Assembly: GCA_910585075.1 (NCBI GenBank)
Contig: CAJUED010000049.1
Location: forward strand, 1-29,297
Direction of reading: 5' to 3'
DNA from: an uncultured Lachnospiraceae bacterium
GTDB taxonomy: Bacteria; Bacillota; Clostridia; Lachnospirales; Lachnospiraceae
DNA length: 29,297 nt
The notes beneath the pieces were generated by a model. It did not search any database and had not been told where the DNA came from. It saw nothing but the letters and a program-made list of their open reading frames with translations. Of the stretch, positions 8,396-17,256 are shown piece by piece; positions within the stretch are counted from its first letter, which is position 1, and every line of letters begins with the position of its first letter. The position numbers and the translations under genes are program-made.

Positions 8396-9814
8396 TTACT
8401 GTACCAACAATTCAGTATCCGTACAAGTCACTTTTCCATATTCTGTAAAAATTCCAATCGAACCAACACCAATTTCATAACATCTTGAAGCCAGCGCAAT
8501 ATCATTCACATAGACAAGCATAATATTTCCACTCACCACAAGCTTTATTTCCGCGCTGTTTCCTTTAAATGTAACAGGTCTTTCGTCCAGATACTGCTGG
8601 TCACCATCCACTCTGTTGTAACGGTCCATCTCAATCCTGCCATGCCGTACCTCCAGCCGCAGCTGGCACCACTGCTTCAAATCCTCATCCGCATGAATCA
8701 TAAGCCCGACCGCCTGTGTCCCTTCATCCCAGCTCAATCTGGTGCGGAACATGCAGGTTTCCTTCAGCTCCCCAAGCTCTGTCCACCCAAATCCATCTTC
8801 CGCGCAGAGCTCTGTTTTTTCCTTATCACTTTCCAAACAGCCCTGTCTTACCACAGCATTTAGGGATAAAGGTGTTTTAAAAGACCGTTCTATTTTCTCC
8901 GGCAGTTTCACCCCAAGGCTCCCATCCTCTCTCTGGACAAGCTCATGTACCAGAAGATTTCCGCCCCATAAATGTCTTCCGCTGTCCTTACATCCCTCAC
9001 GAATGGATTCCCAGCCAACCATATAACGCTTTTCCCCATCCGTCACAGATTTTGCCGCATAATATTCACGCCCGTCAAACATATCATCTTTTTCCGGAAC
9101 CCTCCATGGGCCCTCAAAACTATCCGCCATGCGATATCTCGTCTCCCACCACCGGGAATAATTGGAAAATGACAGATACCATTTACCACCCATCCGGAAG
9201 CAGTCATGACATTCATGTGTGATAAATGTGCGGGGAGCGTACAGGGTTTTATAATGCTCCCAGTTTCTTACATCATCGGAAACATAAACTGCACTGCATC
9301 CATTTCGCAAATATGCCCCTTCCTTTTCAGTAGCCGTAATCAGCATACAATATTTCTTGAGCTCTTCGTTCCAGAAAACATGCGGATCCCGCCAGTGAAG
9401 ATTTCCGTAATACCGGGTATCCGGTTTAAAAAAGAAAGAAGAATCCTTTTCCCAGGTCTTCAAGTCCCTGCTCATCGCACGCATAACTACCTGCTCATTT
9501 TTTTCTTCCACTCCATGGTTTGACTCGCAAAATCCCGTATAGTGAAAATAAAAGATTCCCTCATGCTCAAATACGCTGCCTGTCCCGATATGCCAGTCCT
9601 GGTCCTCAGGAGACCCATTTGTAAGTACCAGATACGGCTCTCCAAAGGATACAAAATCCTTTGTCTCCACAGCATATACACAATATTTATATAAGTAGAA
9701 CAGATAAAATGTCCCTTCCCAGAAAAAAGGCATAAAATCTCCGCACATTTCTCCATGGGGCATCCCCGGATACTGGTTTTCCGGTGTATAAAAAATATTT
9801 CTGTTTCCTTTCAT
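8396..9814 (-). CDS. divergent GH32-family glycosidase
   Basis: This 472-residue protein has the five-bladed propeller layout of clan GH-J with altered motifs. GEMCGDFMPFFWEG replaces WLNDPNG, placing the likely nucleophile at Asp26. WRDP (residues 141-144) supplies the second aspartate, and HECHD (Glu201) the acid/base. The C-terminal part (from about residue 310) looks like the GH32 beta-sandwich domain. No secretion signal is visible. AAGGAAGG is seven bases upstream of the ATG. It lies directly behind the binding-protein gene in the transport operon, so it should act on what the transporter brings in. The unusual first motif suggests a specificity other than plain sucrose or inulin. Family assignment is good; substrate is inferred from context. 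Confidence 0.82.
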   Translation of the reverse strand: MKGNRNIFYTPENQYPGMPHGEMCGDFMPFFWEGTFYLFYLYKYCVYAVETKDFVSFGEPYLVLTNGSPEDQDWHIGTGSVFEHEGIFYFHYTGFCESNHGVEEKNEQVVMRAMSRDLKTWEKDSSFFFKPDTRYYGNLHWRDPHVFWNEELKKYCMLITATEKEGAYLRNGCSAVYVSDDVRNWEHYKTLYAPRTFITHECHDCFRMGGKWYLSFSNYSRWWETRYRMADSFEGPWRVPEKDDMFDGREYYAAKSVTDGEKRYMVGWESIREGCKDSGRHLWGGNLLVHELVQREDGSLGVKLPEKIERSFKTPLSLNAVVRQGCLESDKEKTELCAEDGFGWTELGELKETCMFRTRLSWDEGTQAVGLMIHADEDLKQWCQLRLEVRHGRIEMDRYNRVDGDQQYLDERPVTFKGNSAEIKLVVSGNIMLVYVNDIALASRCYEIGVGSIGIFTEYGKVTCTDTELLVQ

Positions 9815-9840
9815 TCTGCTGCCTTCCTTTAACTATCAAA

Positions 9841-11562
9841 TTAGCCAAATGTTGTGTTATACCATTCGTTTACTTCTTCCGTAATTGTATCACCGCCCAG
9901 GCTCTTCCAGTTGCTTACAAATTCATCAAAACTGTCAGCTGGCTGGCTGCCCATAATAATATTCACACAGGTTTCAGCCTGCATCTTATCCAGTGCGGAA
10001 AGATTCGTGCTCATTGTAGGTGTGGGGGCCCCGAAAAATACGGACTGCACCAGCTTATCATTTGCCTTATAATCGTTGATGATGGTATTCCAGCTTCCTT
10101 CCGGTCCAATAAACTTATAGTAATTCCATCCTAAGGAGTCCTGCCCTTTATCCATTCCATTGTCGATAAAGTTTTTGATAACATTATAGTAACGTGCAGC
10201 CTCAGGATGAATCTCATCCACTGTAGATTCCCCATCTAAGGTTGCCTTAATCTCCGCATAATAAGTATTACATTTCTGAATAGCAGGATCCATTGCAAAT
10301 GCTGCATATTCTGCAAAATTGATTCCTGTACTTGGGTCTACACCAAATGTGTTAAGGGTTTCTTCTGTGGAATCAATGGCATTGATTTTTTCCTGAAATA
10401 CATTAGCAATTTTCACCAATGCCTCAGGATTTTTACAATTTGCATTGGCCGCATAATACCGGCTAATCCTTACATAAGTAATGGGCTTTGCCGGCTCACT
10501 GGTAGCCGATACAATGGGATAGCACTGCCAGTCAGCATCCGGATTATTTTCAATATTACTCTTACATGCGCCCCATGGCATACCCTCTAAGCCATAGAAC
10601 ATACCAACCTTTCCTGCTGCAATATCTTCAGAAAGCTTTACCGTATCCTTTACACCAAACTCGGGGTCAATCAGGCCATCCTCATACATCTGGTTTAACT
10701 GTGCCAGAGCGTCCTTCATTCCATCATTGATACCGCTGTAAGTAACCTTGCCGTTCTCATCCTTTATCCATGCGCGTGCATAAGCTCCATAGGCTGCAAA
10801 AAATCCTTCAAAGCTTCCCGGGCTTGCTCCATCTTCCTTTACAATATCTTTCTGGAATCCAATCCCCCAGGTATCATCCACTCCATTTCCATCCGGGTCA
10901 TCATAGCGAAATGCCCTTGCCACCTCAATCAGCTCATCCATAGTAGTAGGAGCCTGTAGTCCAAGATTTTCCAGCCAGTCCGTACGAATCCAGAGCAAAT
11001 CACAGGTACCATCTGCAGCCGATAACTGAGGAATTCCATAAATCCTGCCATCCACTTTTGCAGATGCAAGCTGGACACCTCCATCCGCTTCAATTGTCTG
11101 TTTCAGCAAATCAGATGCATATGTATCATAGCTGTCCGTAAGATCTGCCAACATTCCTGCATTAGCAAGCTCTGAAAATTCCTTTGCGGGAAGATCTATT
11201 AAATCCGGCAAATCATTGGAAGCAATAGCCATAGTGAGCTTCTGGGTATAGTCATCCCCCGCTGCCGCAACTGTAAAGTTAAGCTTAATTCCCAGCTCAT
11301 CCTGATAACAACGGGTATAAACGTTATTGTTGATATCATCATTTCCAACATACTTTTCCGTTCCATTGAGTTTGTGCATATAACTCACTTCAGTCAGTCC
11401 GTCCTCATCTTCCGTGTTCCCGCTGTCCCCAGTCTCCGCCTGGGTTTCTTCCTGTCCGCCGACGTTAGAATCGCCGCCTGTCTCTCCGCTTTTCCCACAT
11501 GCAACTACGGACATCACCATAGCTCCCGTAAGCAACAAAGCCCAAATTTTTTTGTTCCTCAT
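9841..11562 (-). CDS. extracellular sugar-binding lipoprotein of a CUT1 ABC transporter
   Basis: A lipoprotein signal peptide is clear: a positively charged MRNKK start, a hydrophobic stretch, and lipobox VVAC with Cys22 as the acylation site. It is followed by an acidic, glycine-rich linker. The mature part is a family-1 solute-binding protein of the large LplA type (573 aa with signal). It would capture an oligosaccharide outside the membrane and deliver it to the two permeases encoded just upstream. GGAGG lies seven bases before the ATG. No ATP-binding subunit is encoded here, as is normal for LplABC-type systems that share an MsmX-like ATPase made elsewhere. The enzymes behind it point to a fructose-containing oligosaccharide. 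Confidence 0.92.
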   Translation of the reverse strand: MRNKKIWALLLTGAMVMSVVACGKSGETGGDSNVGGQEETQAETGDSGNTEDEDGLTEVSYMHKLNGTEKYVGNDDINNNVYTRCYQDELGIKLNFTVAAAGDDYTQKLTMAIASNDLPDLIDLPAKEFSELANAGMLADLTDSYDTYASDLLKQTIEADGGVQLASAKVDGRIYGIPQLSAADGTCDLLWIRTDWLENLGLQAPTTMDELIEVARAFRYDDPDGNGVDDTWGIGFQKDIVKEDGASPGSFEGFFAAYGAYARAWIKDENGKVTYSGINDGMKDALAQLNQMYEDGLIDPEFGVKDTVKLSEDIAAGKVGMFYGLEGMPWGACKSNIENNPDADWQCYPIVSATSEPAKPITYVRISRYYAANANCKNPEALVKIANVFQEKINAIDSTEETLNTFGVDPSTGINFAEYAAFAMDPAIQKCNTYYAEIKATLDGESTVDEIHPEAARYYNVIKNFIDNGMDKGQDSLGWNYYKFIGPEGSWNTIINDYKANDKLVQSVFFGAPTPTMSTNLSALDKMQAETCVNIIMGSQPADSFDEFVSNWKSLGGDTITEEVNEWYNTTFG

Positions 11563-11645
11563 AAAAAATCCTCCATTTCCGCCTTTAACCCATAATTCAG
11601 GGTTCCGGCATAAATTTGAAACATGTTAATAATGACTGCAAAACC

Positions 11646-12542
11646 TTACTCCTTTACACTTCCCATCACCACGCCTGATACAAAATATCTCTGTAAAAAA
11701 GGGTAAATCATAAGGATTGGTACCGTACAGAGAAGAATTAAAGCCCCTTTAATTCCCCGTCCCGTCACCTCCGCCAGCTTTGGATTTAACATTAACTGTT
11801 CGGAAGTTATCTTGGTTACATCAAACTTTAAAACCACAGACTGCAGATAAGTCATCAGTGGATACTTTTCCGGCAGATTCATGTAAATCAAACCGTCAAA
11901 CCAGGCATTCCAGTGACTCACAATGATAAACAGCGAGACTGTTGCCAGCGAAGGCTTGGATAATGGCAGATAAATCTGTACCATTGTGACAAACCAGTTG
12001 GCCCCATCCACCAGTGCTGCCTCTTCAATTGCTTTAGGTAGTCCCCTGAAGAAATTCATTGTAATCAGCACACAGAACATTGGCATGGCTTCCGGTAAAA
12101 TAAGCGCCCAGAAGGAATTAATCATATGAAGCTTGCTCACCACCAGATAAGTAGGAATTAAGCCGCCATTAAAAACCATCGTTATTAGAAAAAACCACGT
12201 ATAATATTTCCTGCACCTAAAAATCCTGGGATCATCCTTTGACAAAGGATATGCAACCAACACAATCAACACCAGATTTATAATCCATCCTAAAAGCACC
12301 CTTCCAAGGGTAATTACAAAAGACTGGTAATACTGCTTATTAGACAATATATACTCGTAGGCCGCCGTATTGAATCCTTTAGGCCAGAAAGTAACTGCAT
12401 TGGCATCCACCATTGCTCTTTGACTGAATGAAATCGCAAACAGATTAATCAAAGGCAGAAGACAGGAAAGTCCTAAAAGGCCAAGAATAATATAGTTTAT
12501 AACATTAAATACTTTTCTCGAAAAAGATTCTTTTACCTTCAC
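11646..12542 (-). CDS. CUT1 sugar ABC transporter permease, LplC/YtcP type
   Basis: The 298-residue protein is an integral membrane permease with about six hydrophobic helices, starting with IINYIILGLLGLSCLLPLINLF-like sequence in residues 14-35. The coupling-helix motif appears in EEAALVDGANWF, the EAA loop that contacts the ATPase. The ending YFVSGVVMGSVKE is typical for this subfamily. The start codon is GTG with AAGGA nine bases upstream. It pairs with the preceding permease gene, 17 bp away, and the binding protein follows. Confidence 0.93.
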   Translation of the reverse strand: MKVKESFSRKVFNVINYIILGLLGLSCLLPLINLFAISFSQRAMVDANAVTFWPKGFNTAAYEYILSNKQYYQSFVITLGRVLLGWIINLVLIVLVAYPLSKDDPRIFRCRKYYTWFFLITMVFNGGLIPTYLVVSKLHMINSFWALILPEAMPMFCVLITMNFFRGLPKAIEEAALVDGANWFVTMVQIYLPLSKPSLATVSLFIIVSHWNAWFDGLIYMNLPEKYPLMTYLQSVVLKFDVTKITSEQLMLNPKLAEVTGRGIKGALILLCTVPILMIYPFLQRYFVSGVVMGSVKE

Positions 12543-12559
12543 CTTACACCATCCTTCCC

Positions 12560-13474
12560 CTAAAAGACCTTATAACCGGCCAGCTTATCAGCCAGCTTGT
12601 ACCCAATCATAATGAGGATAAAAGAAATAGCTGATTTAAAAAGCCCAACAGCAGTTGCCAAATCAAATTTTGCCTCAATCACACCGATACGGAACACATA
12701 CGTATCAATAATATCTCCTGTAGAGTATACCTGCGGACTATATAAATTGAACACCTGTTCAAATCCTGCCTGTAAAACATTTCCAACGCTCAGTACCATC
12801 ATAAGCAAAATCATTGGTAAAATAGTTGGAATTGTCACATGCAAAACCTGCTTAAAACGGTTAGCCCCATCTATTTTTGCCGCCTCATAGTAGGTGGGGT
12901 CAATCCCTGTGATTGCAGCCAGATAAACAATTGTCCCCCATCCTAACTCTTTCCAAATATCTGTCACCGCTACTGTGTAAGGGAAAACGCTGGAATCCCC
13001 CAGAAAAAACACTGACTTTATTCCCAACGCATTCAAAAGCTGATTTACAATCCCACCTGATGGGGAAAGGATATCAATAAAAATTCCAGCAAGAGCTGCC
13101 CAGGAAATAAAATGGGGCAGATACAGTACCGTCTGCACCGTTTTCTTAAAATGCTTTTCTCTGACCTCATTTAGTAAAAGCGCAATCACTACCGGAAAAA
13201 TCAAATTTCCCACCATCTTCATAACCGCAATGAAAACGGTATTCCAAATCACGCTTCCGAATCCGGGTAAAGAAAACAAATACCTGTAGTTATCCAGTCC
13301 CACCCACTTCTGGTCAAACATCCCTTTTAACGGCGTATAGCTTTCAAACGCCATAGCAATTCCTACAAATGGAATATACTTGAATATAAAGGTGATAATC
13401 ACTGCCGGAAGCAGCATGAGATGGAATGGCAGCTCCTTCTGGAACCAATTTTTCTTCTTTTCTTTTACATTCAT
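12560..13474 (-). CDS. CUT1 sugar ABC transporter permease, LplB/YteP type
   Basis: A 304-residue membrane permease with a first helix in HLMLLPAVIITFIFKYIP, the subfamily signature QKWVGLDNYRYLF, and the ATPase-contact EAA loop YEAAKIDGANRF. It is the first gene of the transport operon. The open frame reaches 13519, but the ATG at 13474 has a G-rich ribosome site (GGGGGGAT) five to six bases upstream, and the sequence from there (MNVKEKKKN) fits the family. I therefore use it. The region just upstream contains the 18-bp tandem repeats, probably its regulatory region. Confidence 0.93.
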   Translation of the reverse strand: MNVKEKKKNWFQKELPFHLMLLPAVIITFIFKYIPFVGIAMAFESYTPLKGMFDQKWVGLDNYRYLFSLPGFGSVIWNTVFIAVMKMVGNLIFPVVIALLLNEVREKHFKKTVQTVLYLPHFISWAALAGIFIDILSPSGGIVNQLLNALGIKSVFFLGDSSVFPYTVAVTDIWKELGWGTIVYLAAITGIDPTYYEAAKIDGANRFKQVLHVTIPTILPMILLMMVLSVGNVLQAGFEQVFNLYSPQVYSTGDIIDTYVFRIGVIEAKFDLATAVGLFKSAISFILIMIGYKLADKLAGYKVF

Positions 13475-13509
13475 TTCATCCCCCCATTCCTGCCAGCCCC
13501 GCAAGCTCC

Positions 13510-13583
13510 ATGTGTGCAAAGTTTACTATGTATACGCAGTTTACTATGTATACGTAGTTTACTATGTACATACAGTTTACTAT
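13510..13583. repeat. 18-bp tandem repeat array upstream of the sugar-transport operon
   Basis: On the plus strand the unit AGTTTACTATGTATACGC occurs at 13520-13537, with near-identical copies at 13538-13555 and 13556-13573. A partial copy is at 13574-13583, and degenerate flanking sequence extends the array to the left. Each copy contains a GTATAC- or GTACAT-like core. The array ends about 36 bp upstream of the permease start codon and 97 bp from the end of the AraC-type regulator gene. It could be a set of direct-repeat operators for that regulator or an element of the mRNA leader. It is translatable on the minus strand in six-residue units, but no ribosome site supports a peptide. Confidence 0.85.
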
Positions 13584-13680
13584 TGCCAGCATAAATTTGT
13601 TGATTGGTTTCCGTACATTAACTATATCAATACCAAAAGGAGGAAAAAATAATATAATTTTTACTTTGATAGCAAAAAAT

Positions 13681-15312
13681 TTACTCTTTATTTCTACATT
13701 CCTGAGGGGAAATACCAAAATGTGCCTTAAATATTTTAATAAAATAGGCCGGGTTTGAATAACCGCACTTTTCTGCAATCTCATAAATTTTCATACGGGA
13801 ATTTAAAATCAGGCGCTTTGCCATACCCATCCTGCAATTCTCCACATATTCCCTGATGCCAATTCCCTCCGCCTGCTTAAAAACCCTAGACAAATAAATA
13901 GGGTTAAACCCCATTTTCTGACCGATTGTCGTCAGAGACAAATCTTCCCCTAAATTAGACAATATATAAGATTTCGTTCTCTCTGTGATACCCCCAATCG
14001 TATTTTGACCGGAAAATGCACACAGTTCAAAAATAGCCGCCGTCAACCTGCGTATATAATCCGTTGCCTGCTCCCAGGTCACAAAAGCCCCCGGGTCAAA
14101 AAGCTCCATCAACTGGATCTTAGCGGCAAGCTGTGCCCTGATATTGCGCCTGTTGATAAAAGCTATCAGCATATTTGCAATGGAGTAATAAATTTCCAAC
14201 GCGTACATGGAATGCCGTTTGGCCCTGGACAATATTTTTAAAATTTCCTCCAGTTCCTCCATAAAGGCCTCCCTGTTTTCGCCCAGAAGAAATTCCCTCA
14301 TGACATGGATTTTTTCCCCAACGGGCACCACTATCTCATCAAAGTCAAATTCTTCACCATTAAAAGAAGCGGTGGCATCATCTTCCACACTTTCCATCAT
14401 AATACCGTTTTCCTCTATAATCCGTCTCTGCATTTCCGCCCATAGAGACCTGTATTTTTCGGCCAGCTCATTCCATTTTACGCCTTCTCTTGCTATGCCA
14501 AAGGACATAGCCTCTCCCAGCTCGCTCTCAATCGTCTTCTGCACATCTGCAAGAGTTACCAGCAAAAGCGCCGGCAGCTCTCCTTCCTCAGTTTCTAACA
14601 GCCATACAAAAGATTGCCTGTATATAGCCTTGTGGATATATCCGATTTTGTTGCCATATACTTTCATCAAGCTCTGCTCCATAGCCTCCAGAATCCTCCC
14701 CTGAACTACCTGGGTCACCTTATCCTTCACAGAGCCTAAAAGCATAAGAAGGTGTCCCTGCTGGGAAACAGGATACTCCAAATCTGCCATAAGAACTTCA
14801 AATTCTTCCTTAGAATTAATATCGCCCTCCAAAAGCTGTCCTAAGGCTTTCTGCTTAAAGGCAGGCGCCATATAAGATATCCTGCTCTGAGCACTTTTGT
14901 ATTCCTCCATAAGCATATTTTCAGCGTCCAAAAGTTCCACCATCTTTTTCATAGCCGCAAGGATAGTGTCATCCCCCTCTGTTTTCAAAATATAATCGTC
15001 CGCATCCTGCTTGATGGCGGAATAAACATAATCAAACTCATCATATCCGGATAAAAACAAAACATGGATATCTTGTCTGACCTTCCGCATTTCCTCAGCC
15101 ATTTCTATTCCTGTCATTTTAGGCATTCTCACATCACTCACTACCACCTCCGGCAGACGGTATCTAAAAATCTCCAACGCCTTTTTCGGGTGGTAACAAT
15201 TGTAAACACCAAAAATATCTCCAAAGTTTTCTTCAAACAAATCCTTAAGACCATCCGAAATAATCGGTTCATCATCCACAATCAACATCGTATATTTTTT
15301 ATCCTTTTTCAT
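13681..15312 (-). CDS. response regulator of YesN type (receiver plus AraC DNA-binding domain)
   Basis: The N-terminal receiver domain shows the acidic pair Asp13-Asp14 and the phosphoacceptor Asp60 in VVSDVRMPKM, then LSGYDEFDY with the switch serine. A long middle region of about 280 residues follows. The C-terminal ~100 residues form two AraC-type helix-turn-helices (LTTIGQKMGFNPIYLSRVFK and IYEIAEKCGYSNPAYFIKIFK). It would activate the transport and enzyme genes when phosphorylated by the adjacent kinase. I start at the ATG at 15312 (543 aa), with GAGG six bases upstream. A GTG at 15324 overlapping the kinase stop is an alternative without a ribosome site. The gene ends where the intergenic region with the tandem repeats begins, which supports local control. 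Confidence 0.92.
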   Translation of the reverse strand: MKKDKKYTMLIVDDEPIISDGLKDLFEENFGDIFGVYNCYHPKKALEIFRYRLPEVVVSDVRMPKMTGIEMAEEMRKVRQDIHVLFLSGYDEFDYVYSAIKQDADDYILKTEGDDTILAAMKKMVELLDAENMLMEEYKSAQSRISYMAPAFKQKALGQLLEGDINSKEEFEVLMADLEYPVSQQGHLLMLLGSVKDKVTQVVQGRILEAMEQSLMKVYGNKIGYIHKAIYRQSFVWLLETEEGELPALLLVTLADVQKTIESELGEAMSFGIAREGVKWNELAEKYRSLWAEMQRRIIEENGIMMESVEDDATASFNGEEFDFDEIVVPVGEKIHVMREFLLGENREAFMEELEEILKILSRAKRHSMYALEIYYSIANMLIAFINRRNIRAQLAAKIQLMELFDPGAFVTWEQATDYIRRLTAAIFELCAFSGQNTIGGITERTKSYILSNLGEDLSLTTIGQKMGFNPIYLSRVFKQAEGIGIREYVENCRMGMAKRLILNSRMKIYEIAEKCGYSNPAYFIKIFKAHFGISPQECRNKE

Positions 15313-15320
15313 AAGCTCCC

Positions 15321-17033
15321 TCACATTTTAAGATACAAACAGACCATAAGTCCTCCAAGCTCCGACCTGCATACGGTTACAGAATTTTGCTGGTCAAAAA
15401 ACACATTCAGCCTAAAAGAAATATTTGTCAGTGCGGTGATATCCTCATTTTCTTCCAGTTCTTCAAACTTCTCCCTGATTTTTTCAAGCTGAATATCCTC
15501 AATATTTCCTGAGTTTTCCACGCGAATCAAAAGATGTTCCTTTGTCTCCTCATACTTTACTCTAAGAACTACTTCTTCCTCCTCGTCCAGCTCATTTACT
15601 ACATACTTAATAACATTTTCAATTAAAGGTTGTATAATCAGTCTTGGCACTTCTATATAGCTATACTTTTCCGGCAGTTCGGGGAAATCCATATGCAGGA
15701 TATTCTGATACCTGAACCCCTGAATCACCCCATAAGAGCGGGCATGAGATATCTCCTCTTCAAGGCTTTTACATTCCCCTGAATCTCTTGTGATATATTT
15801 AAAAAATTTACCAAGATTTTCGCAGATTAAAAGGCTTCCTTCTTTATCTCCCTTCTTAATCATCCGATACAACAAAAAATAACTGTTATACATAAAATGT
15901 GGATTAATCTGCGCCTGAAGGTGTTTGAAATTCGCCTGATTTACCAGAATCTTCTGCTGTAGCTCCCTTGAAACCAGAGTATCAATCCGCTCCGCCATAT
16001 AATTAAAATTTTGATATAAATTAGTAAAAACACTTTCCTTTTCCGGTAAAGGAATCCGGTATGCAAAGTGAGATTCCTTGATCTGGGCAAATGCATCTAC
16101 CAGAAGAATTTCCAAAGGGCGGTAAATTCTTCTGTAAAACAGGATAAAAGCTGCCAGGAGAGTCAACAAAACCACCCCGACAAAAGTAAGTATACTCATA
16201 AGCATCCTTTCTCTAATCAGGCGGATAAAGGTCTGATCCTGCATGTAATACAGCCTGAAAAAATATCCCTCGTCCCTGGAACGCATAAGAATATACTCTT
16301 CTTCACCCATATGTATTTCACCTGGCACATCATCCACCTTCATTCCCTGCAAATCTATCGGGGCTGTTTTAAAAAACAGTACATCCCCCAGATAATCCGT
16401 CATAAAAAGAATATCCCCATCCATCATCTTGGCAAATTGAAGCTCCTTTTGAATCAATTCCGTATTCAGTTCAATCACAAAGATTCCCAGAATATTATCC
16501 TGCTCCCATCCCTTTAAATAATTTTTTCTGGCCATTTCCACAATATATGTCTTTCCATCCTTCACGGTAATCCTGTCCTTGTGCAGCTCCGGATCAGCGA
16601 ATTCATATACATCCTCACCGATTATCTCATAGCCGTTACTGTCAACTTTCAGTCCTCTCTCCGGCAGATAAAAGGCACTGGAAGAAACAAAAGAATTCAA
16701 ATTGTTTATTTCCAGACAATGCATTTTGATGCTATCCAACAATTCGCTTCTTTCATAGCTGTTAACGAAATCCCATTTACAATACAGCTCGTTCACCACA
16801 TCTTCCTTTAAAATCATATTGGCGGTAATTTTGAGCCTTACAAATCCGTCCTCAATATTCTTTGAAAGATAATTAATCCTATCCTGTTGCTCCTTTTCAA
16901 TAATCTCTGAATAATATTTCCTTTCTCTTTGATAGCTAAATACATTAAAAGTAATACTGACTATAATAAACAGAAAAAAAACCAAAATGAGCCACTTATA
17001 TAAATACCGGATAAAATATCGTTCTCTCCTCAT
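15321..17033 (-). CDS. sensor histidine kinase of YesM/LytS type
   Basis: The 570-residue protein has a first membrane helix (WLILVFFLFIIVSITFNVF) near the N-terminus and an extracellular sensing region of about 240 residues. A second helix (ILTFVGVVLLTLLAAFILF) and a HAMP-like segment (YRRIYRPLEILL) follow. The phosphoacceptor box is QAQINPHFMYNSYFLL, the form of the LytS/YesM group. The ATP site has LIIQPLIENVIKYVV as its N box. The start at 17033 is set by AAGGAGG six bases upstream; the longer frame to 17105 lacks one. The stop codon lies just upstream of the regulator start, so the two are translationally linked. It should sense the extracellular sugar or its binding protein. Confidence 0.93.
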   Translation of the reverse strand: MRRERYFIRYLYKWLILVFFLFIIVSITFNVFSYQRERKYYSEIIEKEQQDRINYLSKNIEDGFVRLKITANMILKEDVVNELYCKWDFVNSYERSELLDSIKMHCLEINNLNSFVSSSAFYLPERGLKVDSNGYEIIGEDVYEFADPELHKDRITVKDGKTYIVEMARKNYLKGWEQDNILGIFVIELNTELIQKELQFAKMMDGDILFMTDYLGDVLFFKTAPIDLQGMKVDDVPGEIHMGEEEYILMRSRDEGYFFRLYYMQDQTFIRLIRERMLMSILTFVGVVLLTLLAAFILFYRRIYRPLEILLVDAFAQIKESHFAYRIPLPEKESVFTNLYQNFNYMAERIDTLVSRELQQKILVNQANFKHLQAQINPHFMYNSYFLLYRMIKKGDKEGSLLICENLGKFFKYITRDSGECKSLEEEISHARSYGVIQGFRYQNILHMDFPELPEKYSYIEVPRLIIQPLIENVIKYVVNELDEEEEVVLRVKYEETKEHLLIRVENSGNIEDIQLEKIREKFEELEENEDITALTNISFRLNVFFDQQNSVTVCRSELGGLMVCLYLKM

Positions 17034-17208
17034 CTTTAGCCTCCTTTTGGGAATTTTGCTACAATATCTTCTTTCACAAATATACCTTACCGAACTTTTG
17101 TGCAAAAAAATATAGAAAGAATTTAACTTTTATATCATTAAGTTTACAAAATCAAATACTATATATCAAATATCGGTTCACTTTCCAAACCGGCTTATTG
17201 ATAAAAAT

Positions 17209-17256
17209 CCCCTGCAATCAACTAATATTTATTGATTACAAGGGGTATCTTTTTTC
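17209..17256 (+). terminator. T-flanked hairpin, possibly bidirectional terminator
   Basis: CCCCTGCAATCAA (17209-17221) and TTGATTACAAGGGG (17232-17245) pair with one mismatch and one bulge. Six T residues follow within ten bases on the plus strand, and ATTTTTATC follows on the minus strand. It lies between the histidine-kinase gene and the pseudoknotted stretch. It would stop minus-strand transcripts before the kinase operon. Confidence 0.6.

Noticed and set aside
13510..13583. CRISPR array
   Set aside because: The 18-bp units are directly adjacent, with no spacers, and no cas gene is present.
13476..13784. Repeat-encoded peptide on the minus strand through the 18-bp array
   Set aside because: It would give a six-residue periodic hydrophobic peptide but has no ribosome site, and it overlaps the regulator gene's end and the permease start.
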